Origin: an uncultured Ignavibacteriales bacterium
GTDB taxonomy: Bacteria > Bacteroidota > Ignavibacteria > Ignavibacteriales > Ignavibacteriaceae
Length of the DNA: 6,797 bases
Assembly: GCA_913053915.1 (NCBI GenBank)
Contig: CAJXGP010000111.1
Span: 1 to 6,797, forward strand
Direction of reading: 5' to 3'
In this document: positions 1-5,953 of the stretch, piece by piece
Layout of the letters: the number at the start of each line of letters is the position of its first letter
Position numbering within the stretch: the first letter of the stretch is position 1
Position numbers and translations under genes: made by a program
Notes under the pieces: model-generated
The model's input: the letters and a program-made list of their open reading frames with translations, nothing else
Told to the model about the DNA's origin: nothing
The model's database searches: none

Positions 1-58
1 ATTATACCTCAGTCCGGCTATCGCCGGATTCGGTATGAATCCTTTATAACGTTAGGTG
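1..58 (-). other. Partial integron attC-like recombination site, cut by the left window edge
   Basis: Read on the minus strand, this stretch begins 3' of the secreted-protein gene with ACCTAAC (51-57), a perfect RYYYAAC core; the plus strand reads GTTAGGT. It then folds. TCCGGC (13-18) pairs with GCCGGA (23-28) around a TATC loop, extended by A11-T30 and a G12-T29 wobble. ATACC (4-8) pairs with GGTAT (32-36) across a small internal loop. ATT (1-3) pairs with AAT (38-40) with G37 left unpaired. A core 7-mer, a long imperfect stem and an extrahelical base are the hallmarks of attC sites, which are recombined as folded single strands. The matching second core should lie just outside the window, so the site cannot be confirmed. 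A plain transcription terminator is the main alternative, but no T-run follows the inner hairpin on either strand. The direction is that of a cassette whose gene is 77-1933. Confidence 0.5.
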
Positions 59-76
59 TTTTAAAAGACAATTTTT

Positions 77-1933
77 TCATTTTAATAAAATCATCTTCCT
101 TGCTTGAAGAAAATCTCCAGCTTGGCTACTAACAGGTACAACCTTTAATTGATACAAATATATTCCACTGCTGAGATTTGATGCATCGAAATTTACAGAA
201 TGTTCTCCGGGGAGTTCATTTTTTCCAATTAAAGTTGCTACTTCTCTCCCCATTACATCATAAACTATTATTGTTACAAAGCTTGCATTAGGAATTGAAT
301 AAGATATTGTTGTTACAGGGTTAAACGGGTTGGGGTAGTTCTGAAATAAAGTGAATGAACTTGGTGTTTTATTATTTTTATCTTTAATATCAGTTATATT
401 AACAGCATTAATAGCTATGTTGGCTCCGTTAAATGTTGGTTGGCTATTCATGTCTATTTTTATTTTATCAGGGTATTGTGTTGTTTTGTATTTAATTTTG
501 CTTGCCTGAATTACATAATCATTATTAACTAATGACGGAATAGTATAACCACCATTATATGTTGAAATAGAAGTTGAAATAGTACTATCCGATGTATTTA
601 TTGCAGATACTAATGCACCGCTTAGTAAAGAATCTGAACCTGAAGAAATTTTACCGGAAATCACGCCACCAAAAGGGTTCACTTGTGTTAAAGAAACATC
701 GTCGGCATCTATGAATTTGTTACCATTTAAATTAAAAACAAATGAGTCTTCCCATTTATTAACATTGTTATAATATTCACTATTATATCCCTTTTTACTA
801 AATAACAAAATATATTCACCATTTACCATCTGTGACAACTCATAACGACCATTAATATCCGACTTTGATTCGACCTTAATACCTCCGGATAATGGTATAG
901 CATTGACTTCAACATTTGAAAGACTCGTTCCAGAAGAATTATCCTTCACAAAGCCAACAATACCATTGGAACCTAATTCCTGTTTTATTAAAGAAAAATC
1001 AACTCCTGTTACATTAAGATTATTGCTATCAACCACTACTGGTTTTGCATCAAAAGTATAGTGTGCATCTTTATAGAACTGTTGAAAATAACCTCCTTTA
1101 TATGCATGTAAAAAATAATCACCTTCCAAAACTTCCATTGAATAATTACCATTCTGATCAGTGCCTGTAAAACTTGAATCAGATGTTTCATCATATGCCA
1201 ACGCAATCCCGGCATTACTAATGGGCTGTTGCGAAATTTTATCTATTACTTTTCCGGAAATAGTTCCCGTATTAATACTTGGGAAAGTAAAGTCAATACC
1301 GCTTGTGTCTTTCTGTACTACAAGTACATCAGCCGTGCTAAGATCTGGTTTAGCATTATAATACTTTTTTCTAGATGTACGAAATGAATGAAAGCTATAA
1401 GTTATTGTACATAAAATATAATAAGGCTGGGGGAAGATTCGAATAGAATACTTTCCGTTAGAATCTGGATACGCCCAAAATGAGGAGCCAGCTAACTTCA
1501 GTCCGTAAAAAAGTATATTGATTTGGGGATGCATCTCTTTATTGCCGTAGTAAACATACCCGGTAACAATTACTGGTTTTACTTCTCTTAAAATTATATC
1601 TGATCCAGCAAGGCTGTCACCTTTACTTATGGTTATTCGTTGAGAATATTCCTGAAAGTAGGGATTGGAAAACCTTATAAGAGGATGTACGGTTTGTGAA
1701 TCGGAAAAAACAGATTGGGAAAAACCTAACACGAATTTTCCTCTTGAATTACTATATGTTGAATCTGCACCATCTGCTGTAATTAAGGTAGATGGGATTG
1801 GAAGCCCGGAAGAGGCAACAACTTTTGCAGTATAATATGCTGCATATTGTTCATCTTGAATGTCAATTTTAACTTGACTTAATAAAGTTGAACTTATAAT
1901 AAATAATAAGCAAGTAATAAATAAATTTTTCAT
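77..1933 (-). CDS. Secreted multi-domain protein with T9SS type A C-terminal sorting domain
   Basis: This 618-residue protein is predicted to be exported by Sec and then moved across the outer membrane by the type IX secretion system. Residues 1-20 form a signal peptide (MKN, a hydrophobic FITCLLFIISSTLL stretch, then SQ). Five carboxypeptidase-regulatory-like or related beta-sandwich repeats follow, at roughly 33-118, 120-215, 222-316, 323-416 and 423-510. Several carry the typical 'sGkV.d..t..pi.na.V' opening and a 'd.nG.Y.l..l..GdY.l' middle. Residues 526-618 are a T9SS sorting domain with NYPNPFNP, YDVMGREVATL and SGIYLYQLK, ending in the basic RKMILLK. Before that end there is a short extra loop (VVPVSSQAG). 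No catalytic domain is visible, so an adhesive, structural or matrix role is more likely than an enzyme; this is inference. The ATG at 1933 is supported by a Shine-Dalgarno sequence 7 bases upstream and by the signal peptide. The gene appears intact and lies 65 bases after the BRO-N pseudogene. Confidence 0.9.
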   Translation of the reverse strand: MKNLFITCLLFIISSTLLSQVKIDIQDEQYAAYYTAKVVASSGLPIPSTLITADGADSTYSNSRGKFVLGFSQSVFSDSQTVHPLIRFSNPYFQEYSQRITISKGDSLAGSDIILREVKPVIVTGYVYYGNKEMHPQINILFYGLKLAGSSFWAYPDSNGKYSIRIFPQPYYILCTITYSFHSFRTSRKKYYNAKPDLSTADVLVVQKDTSGIDFTFPSINTGTISGKVIDKISQQPISNAGIALAYDETSDSSFTGTDQNGNYSMEVLEGDYFLHAYKGGYFQQFYKDAHYTFDAKPVVVDSNNLNVTGVDFSLIKQELGSNGIVGFVKDNSSGTSLSNVEVNAIPLSGGIKVESKSDINGRYELSQMVNGEYILLFSKKGYNSEYYNNVNKWEDSFVFNLNGNKFIDADDVSLTQVNPFGGVISGKISSGSDSLLSGALVSAINTSDSTISTSISTYNGGYTIPSLVNNDYVIQASKIKYKTTQYPDKIKIDMNSQPTFNGANIAINAVNITDIKDKNNKTPSSFTLFQNYPNPFNPVTTISYSIPNASFVTIIVYDVMGREVATLIGKNELPGEHSVNFDASNLSSGIYLYQLKVVPVSSQAGDFLQARKMILLK

Positions 1934-1940
1934 TTCTCAT

Positions 1941-1946
1941 TCCTTT
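1941..1946 (-). promoter_or_regulatory. Ribosome binding site of the secreted-protein gene
   Basis: The minus strand reads AAAGGA with 7 bases to the ATG at 1933, a good match to the anti-Shine-Dalgarno sequence. A second AAAGGA lies about 25 bases further upstream but is too distant to act on this start. The 65-base gap to the BRO-N pseudogene shows no convincing promoter, so the transcription start is unknown. Confidence 0.6.
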
Positions 1947-1998
1947 CTTTATACTCACTATCCTTTCTTGTTTAATTAATGCAATTGCTTTCATTTCA

Positions 1999-2831
1999 TC
2001 ATCTCTTATGCAACATCGGTTTATCAAGATTCTTGGCATTTTTAACTTTGTAATAACCTTTTTCCCTGTTGTCTTTTCTAGTTGTTTTTTTTGCAGCCTT
2101 TGCCACATTCCCCCCTTTTTGAGCAACAACTTTGTTTTCAAAAAATGTTTTAGGTTGTTTATCTTTTGAAATTTCAGTAGTTGATGCTTCGGCTAACATA
2201 TTCAATATTAATTCAAGATTGGCCATATGGTCACGAAGATTTTTTTTAAATCTTTAAAAGCTTTGTACTGTTTCGTTGTTAAATCACTCCATGCTTTTGT
2301 TATTTCATCTGTTAAAATTGCATAATCTTGTCCTTTTTTTACTCCTCGACTTTCCCATTCATCAGTCGGTTCCTTACGGATTTCAATGCTTTTTAATCGT
2401 TGATTTATCCATTCTTTGCTATAACCTTTTCTAAAATATGTTTCCATCAATCGGTCAATTCCAATTTCAGGGTCTTCAATTTCATCAAGGTGTTCTCGTC
2501 CTATTTTTGCTAACCACAATTTAAAAGGTTCAGCTTTTGATGATGGTATAGTTTGTATTAAACGAAAAAGTTGCTCAGTATCAGCAACATCTGTTTTGTA
2601 GAATTTTCCATCTGAAGATTGCATTTTCAGTTGGTTACAATTTGTAACCAACTGGCTACCTTCCTTCTTTAGCCTGCTTTTCAGTACTTTCCAATAGTTA
2701 TTTGGATTTACACTTTCGCTTAAAACACCAACTACATCAACAATAGAAAAATACCATTTCTCTTCATTTTCGTCCCATTGAGTTCGAATACGTTTCTCGT
2801 TAAATAATTTTATAGCTGTTTCTTTTGTCAT
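1999..2831 (-). pseudogene. BRO-N domain (phage antirepressor-like) protein gene, broken at homopolymer runs
   Basis: The first segment (2831 to 2208, 207 residues) opens MTKETAIKLFNEKRIRTQWD. It then carries BRO-N family signatures: KWYFSIVDVVGVL, NPNNYWKVLKSRLK, TDVADTEQLFRLIQ, AEPFKLWLAKIGRE, EWINQRLKSIE and DYAILTDEITKAW. BRO-N proteins are DNA-binding proteins often found in phages or accessory DNA; intact relatives are about 270-290 residues. After LKK at the A8 run (2240-2247) this frame reads a non-homologous tail and stops at 2208. The family continuation (NLRDHMANLELILNMLAEAS...ENKVVAQKGGNVAKAAKK) resumes in another frame, as if one A were missing. A second A8 run (2085-2092) then has one A too many: the expected KKQLEKTTGKKVITKL lies in the third frame. 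An A5 run (2039-2043) returns to the NAKNL frame, which ends at TGA 1999-2001. The ATG at 2831 has only a weak upstream AAAG. Decay, -1 slippage and sequencing error are all possible for the first break. Confidence 0.85.
2628..2654. repeat. Perfect 27-base palindrome inside the BRO-N gene
   Basis: The 13-base arm CAGTTGGTTACAA (2628-2640) is matched exactly by its reverse complement TTGTAACCAACTG (2642-2654) around a single central base at 2641. It lies in the part encoding QLVTNCNQL, a segment that is conserved in the protein family as I remember it. The symmetry may therefore partly follow from protein constraint. As DNA it resembles a dimeric-regulator operator; as RNA the tight centre would force a hairpin with a loop of at least three bases. 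Confidence 0.75.
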
Positions 2832-2922
2832 AATTCTTTAATTTCTCAAAACCAGATATACAAAACCATCTTATCATAGCTAGACTGTTCATTTACCGGC
2901 TTTTGCAATGAACTCTAACGTC

Positions 2923-2982
2923 TGTGTATATTCATTGTTCTTATACCGCCAATATATAGGGATAAAAACAATTGTGTATATT
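2923..2982. repeat. Hairpin of about 40 bases flanked by 10-base direct repeats
   Basis: In the 231-base gap between the helicase remnant and the BRO-N gene (2832-3062), ATTGTTCTTAT (2934-2944) pairs with ATAAAAACAAT (2962-2972) at 10 of 11 positions around a 17-base loop. The exact 10-mer TGTGTATATT flanks the hairpin on both sides (2923-2932 and 2973-2982), like a target-site duplication around a tiny insertion. An overlapping inverted repeat, CAATGAA (2906-2912) with TTCATTG (2931-2937), lies beside it. No U-tract makes it a clear terminator. I see no gene in the rest of the gap. Confidence 0.5.
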
Positions 2983-3062
2983 TTCCTTTTACCATTATAC
3001 TCATTTTATTCAGAAAAATCATCTACAGGATTTCTAATCTTATCATTTGTCTTAATAAATAC

Positions 3063-4503
3063 TTATTTGATTATCAGCCATGTTACCAACTCAAAACTAT
3101 TCATTTCATTAATTCGTTTTGATTTCGGGATAAGCAAAGCTCCCCGGTCGTTTCCCGTAATTTTTTGATTGCTTCGCTTATTGAACACCCGGCTAATTTC
3201 TGCAATCGCCTTTTTTAACAAACCGGTATATTTATTCATTCGTTCCCCATTTCCCGTTTCTTCATTGAAAAGGTTGCAAAGCTCTTCAAACGGTTTTGTT
3301 TTACCGGCACACATTAATCTATATATCTCCAAAATATGTTTTGCATTGGTATAATTGAAACGTACCTGACCATCGTCACGGATATAAACAAGAAAGTAAG
3401 GCTGCAACGGATTTACTTCTTCATTACCTTCTGTGTTGCCTTTTTGTTTCAGGCAATAAACGACTCCCGGTTTTATTATTTTCTTTTCTGCTTCAGAAAA
3501 ATAGGAAACGTTTAAATGATCTGTATAATTGCCTAAAGGGGAGGGAACAACAGCATATAAACCGAATGGAGCATCTTCCAATTTTTTACGGTTGTTTTCA
3601 AGGAAGTTTATCAGCTCAATTCTAAAATCGTCAAGCGTGAAATCCGTTAAAGAAATACTTTCACTCATATCCTCAATATCAAGCACTTCTTTTTGAAGCC
3701 TTTTCAATTGTTTGTTTCTGTATTTTGTTTATTGCACCCTTTACACCATCTCTCTGGAACTCGTAAAGCATATCCCATATTTCGCTTTCAAAAAAACCGG
3801 TCTGCTCGGTAAGCAATCCGCCTTTTTGTTGTTCGTCAAGATAGTTTTCAAATATGTGAAACAAAGTCTTGAAATAGATGAACTCCGGTTCGTTTTCAAC
3901 ATAAAGTTGCTCTAGATATTTCAATACTTGGGCTTTCACATCTTCCACCAAGCCCGATTCATCATTCCAAAGTTCATAAAATCATGCTTCTAAGTCGGCA
4001 CGATCATTATCTACAATCATGTTTAACTCAATATTCGGACTTCCACCAAGTCCCAAACCATTCACGGTAAAATTAGAACTCCCGACAATTGCTTTTTCTA
4101 CTCCGCTTTGTTGAGTAATATGATACATTTTCCCGTGCAGGAAATTCGGTTTTACCATCGATTTAATATCAACCTTTTGCCGAATCCATTGTGAACAATC
4201 TTTTGCAACTGCTTTTTGAGTCAAGCGATTTTCAATTGGAATTACAATCTTATCGTCTTCTATTTTAAAATCTCTTTTATTAGTTTTAGCGAGGTCAAGG
4301 GATTTTATGAAAGTTGGTTCACCAAAAAGAAAATTTAAATGTTTTATATCATCTAATTCATTTTTAAGCCGGTTGTATGCATAGATGGTGAAGTAAGCGG
4401 AAACAACAGCAAGATTTGATTGAGGTTTAATATTCTCCATTAAAAATTTTCCAACTGATCCCCGATTTTTATTATCCCTGATTGATGATAAATTTATATT
4501 CAC
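3063..4503 (-). pseudogene. Remnant of a phospholipase-D/SNF2-type helicase with its ATPase core deleted
   Basis: Three pieces of one large gene are visible. Piece 1 (4503-3982, 173 residues, GTG start) opens SSIRDNKNRGSVGKFL and holds a PLD-type site: H123-G-K125, then G141-S-S-N144. It ends at TGA 3982-3984, where relatives as I recall them have Trp (LEA-W-F.ELWND); TGG to TGA is one change. Piece 2 continues in the same frame (3981-3679): FYELWNDESGLVEDV ... EFIYFKTLFHIFE ... FESEIWDMLYEFQRDGVKGAINKI. In relatives this leads straight into helicase motif I. Here it is joined out of frame at about 3720-3727 to piece 3, the family C-terminus (YRNKQLKRLQKEVLDIEDM ... LDDFRIEL ... APFGLYAVVP ... 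LVTWLIIK), which stops at 3063. Relatives are about 1,000-1,100 residues, so roughly 600-700 residues, including all ATPase motifs, are missing. Such proteins often sit in defence or mobile regions. A functional helicase is excluded. An expressed PLD fragment is possible but unproven. Confidence 0.85.
3720..3727 (-). other. Deletion junction in the helicase remnant
   Basis: The minus strand reads AACAAAATACAG here. The upstream part codes INKI (ATA AAC AAA ATA), the end of the pre-motif-I segment. The AAATACAGAAAC part read one base over codes KYRN, the start of the C-terminal segment. The 5 bases AAATA fit both sides, so a short-homology deletion is a reasonable cause. The two sides differ by one base in frame, so the upstream frame reads only about 15 further residues before its TGA. 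Confidence 0.6.
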
Positions 4504-4603
4504 ATGTTCCTTGCACCTTCTAATTTTTTTTTATTACTTGCATTTACTTTCAATTTTGTATTAGGACCGGCATTACGTATAGCTTTGTTATCAACCGGGC
4601 TTT

Positions 4604-5062
4604 TTACATTATCCATTCCAGCTTATTATATTTCTTTTCCATTTTATCCCAAAATCCATTACTCCAATCTATTGCAACTGCCGGGTACCAATCTTTTGGA
4701 AAATCTTTCAGTATAGCATCTACCATTTTGCTTCCGTTTCCTTTTACCGGTGAGTTGATCTCAAAGAAGTTTATCGTCTTAAATACCGGACTGTATAATA
4801 TCATAATTCCTATTGCCGTATCGTGATTCAAAATCGTAATTGGAACTTTGGGCCTTTTGGGGTAGTTTTCGCTTGAAGCTGCTAGCGTCTCATCACAAAT
4901 TCTTATGTAGTTGATGAAATCCAATTCTGCTAATCTGATAGCCATTTTTACAATTTCATCCGGTAATTGTTTGACCCTATTAATTACCCAAATTTGCTTA
5001 CCACTATTTTTATATGGCAAGAACAATTTTTCAAATTCTTGCTTCTTTACCCACTTTCCCAT
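4604..5062 (-). CDS. Probable GNAT-family N-acetyltransferase
   Basis: This is a 152-residue protein of a size typical for a single GNAT domain (acetyl-CoA-dependent N-acetyltransferase, cytosolic). The best evidence is the segment SPVKGNGSKMVDAILKDFP (about 104-122), which resembles the acetyl-CoA pyrophosphate loop (Q/R-x-x-G-x-G/A) and its following helix. The final stretch, AIDWSNGFWDKMEKKYN, resembles the C-terminal beta strand and helix of GNAT proteins (sNgFWeKm). The N-terminal half (KWVKKQEFEKLFLPYKNSG...) is not recognised and the substrate cannot be inferred. The reading frame is intact, unlike both neighbouring genes. The ATG at 5062 has no clear Shine-Dalgarno and follows the stop of the zinc-ribbon pseudogene (5090) by 27 bases, so translation may depend on upstream genes. 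The 100 bases between its end and the helicase remnant hold nothing recognisable beyond a T-rich run. Confidence 0.65.
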   Translation of the reverse strand: MGKWVKKQEFEKLFLPYKNSGKQIWVINRVKQLPDEIVKMAIRLAELDFINYIRICDETLAASSENYPKRPKVPITILNHDTAIGIMILYSPVFKTINFFEINSPVKGNGSKMVDAILKDFPKDWYPAVAIDWSNGFWDKMEKKYNKLEWIM

Positions 5063-5089
5063 TTACCACGGTATTTTTTGTACTTTTTG

Positions 5090-5585
5090 TTAACTTCCAC
5101 TTATGCAAGGTTTATTTCTCCCCGGTTTCTTCTCCGTAATTAATATTTTTGTGTTTGAGTCAGGTAAGAAATGAATTAGTGAAACAGGATTATCATCACT
5201 TATACAAGTCAAACATAAAGATGGTTTCTTAATCAATTCAGTATTAATCTCATATCCGTCATCGTCAAGAAATCCTGCTATCTATATTTTATCCATCTCA
5301 TTAATATGCCGACGACCTTTTTCATTTCCATTTTTTTTTACCGCTGAATCGATTTCGTAATCACCTGTCGGATAACTTTCGCCTGTAATACAAGTAAAAC
5401 AACTATGTCCAACAGATGCTGAACCAATTACCCAAATGTCATTGCCGCAGGAACATTTTACGCTATTTTTATAATCTTCTAATGCGGAATTTGATCTTCT
5501 GCGTAATTCTTTCTCATCCTCAGAAGGATTGTTCTTTAAATATTTTTTTTACATGTTTGTCAATCGAAATCGGTACAAATCCCAT
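5090..5585 (-). pseudogene. Zinc-ribbon protein with SEC-C-like tail, broken by a frame break and an amber codon
   Basis: The ATG at 5585 gives MGFVPISIDKHVKK and then hits an A8 run (5543-5550), after which the frame stops at once (IFKEQSF-stop). Removing one A restores a long frame: YLKNNPSEDEKELRRRS, then SVKCSCGNDIWVIG, then GHSCFTCITGESYPTGDYEI. This is a CxC ... CxxC zinc ribbon, then basic NGNEKGRRHINEMDKI. A TAG at about 5280 interrupts the frame, which reopens as IAGFLDDDGYEINTEL and KKPSLCLTCISDDNP, a third Cys pair. It ends KKPGRNKPCISGS before TAA 5090-5092; that end resembles a degenerate SEC-C motif (PGRNdPCpCGSGkk). Two separate lesions suggest a dead gene, though the first could be slippage or a sequencing error. 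The start lies 4 bases after the stop of the 85-residue gene and has no Shine-Dalgarno, implying translational coupling when intact. The function is unknown. This entry accounts for the stretch without an open gene between 5063 and 5589. Confidence 0.75.
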
Positions 5586-5589
5586 TTTG

Positions 5590-5847
5590 TTATCTATTTG
5601 TTACAAATTGCGAACGCGCTTTCCCATCGTTCTTGATTCCTTTCATTTTGCAATAATTTATCAACTCTTCAATATCCACTATAAAATCATTGACAATAAA
5701 TCCTTGCGATATTAATTGTGTTTTAATTTTTAAATATGCTTTATGCCATTCTTCCCAAGTGTCATGCATACTATCTCTATCATCTATCGATTCTAAGAAT
5801 CGTTTCCAATCTCTTTTTTCGTAATATGCTAAGTTTATTCCTGCCAT
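5590..5847 (-). CDS. Small 85-residue protein of unknown function
   Basis: This soluble, charged protein reads MAGINLAYYEKRDWKRFLES, then DDRDSMHDTWEEWHKAYLKIK, ISQGFIVNDFIVDIEELINYC, and ends KNDGKARSQFVTNR. There is no signal peptide or membrane segment, and Trp and acidic residues are frequent in the first half. I recognise it only as a type of conserved hypothetical protein found in accessory DNA; no function can be assigned. An in-frame ATG at 5874 would add nine residues. I prefer 5847 because AGGA on the minus strand (5857-5860) sits 9 bases upstream of it and would lie inside the coding region of the longer form. The gene precedes the zinc-ribbon gene by 4 bases, so the two probably form one transcription and translation unit. 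Confidence 0.75.
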   Translation of the reverse strand: MAGINLAYYEKRDWKRFLESIDDRDSMHDTWEEWHKAYLKIKTQLISQGFIVNDFIVDIEELINYCKMKGIKNDGKARSQFVTNR

Positions 5848-5856
5848 GTTGTTTTG

Positions 5857-5883
5857 TCCTTTTGCATACGGCACAATGAAAGG
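5857..5883 (-). promoter_or_regulatory. Ribosome binding site of the 85-residue gene, inside a possible hairpin
   Basis: On the minus strand AAAAGGA precedes the ATG at 5847 by 9 bases. The same bases can pair with upstream CCTTT: 5858-5862 with 5879-5883, continued by CAT (5865-5867) with ATG (5876-5878). Bases 5863-5864 bulge and the loop has 8 bases. In the transcript this would bury part of the ribosome binding site. The stem is short and AT-rich, so its strength is doubtful. Confidence 0.35.
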
Positions 5884-5953
5884 CGGTGTATAAGATGTTG
5901 GGCATTTCGAAACACCTCACTTCCGAACCTCTATGATTTATATTTAATTAATT

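Noticed and set aside
13..28. GC-rich hairpin at the left edge as a rho-independent terminator
   Set aside because: No T-run follows on either strand, and the wider stem with its core 7-mer fits an attC-like site better.
1161..1361. Plus-strand open frames opposite the secreted-protein gene and elsewhere (for example 2908-3168, 3712-3915, 5416-5715)
   Set aside because: They are antisense to genes or remnants with clear family signatures, have no recognisable domains or good start signals, and look like by-products of AT-rich sequence.
1934..1998. Promoter of the secreted-protein gene
   Set aside because: Neither a Bacteroidota-type TTTG...TANNTTTG nor a well-spaced -35/-10 pair could be supported in the 65-base gap.
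2913..2919. CTCTAAC / GTTAGAG upstream of the BRO-N gene as a second attC core
   Set aside because: The last base breaks the GTTRRRY consensus and no complementary CTCTAACGTCTG-type arm is present within about 150 bases. Chance is likely.
3982..3984. Alternative genetic code with TGA read as Trp
   Set aside because: The ATP-grasp gene and the BRO-N remnant end at TGA at sensible places, and the helicase is also broken by a deletion, so a nonsense mutation explains the TGA.
3063..4503. Three separate functional genes in the helicase region
   Set aside because: The pieces match consecutive parts of one family, the first two share one frame across a TGA, and the later starts lack ribosome binding sites. 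A broken single gene is simpler.
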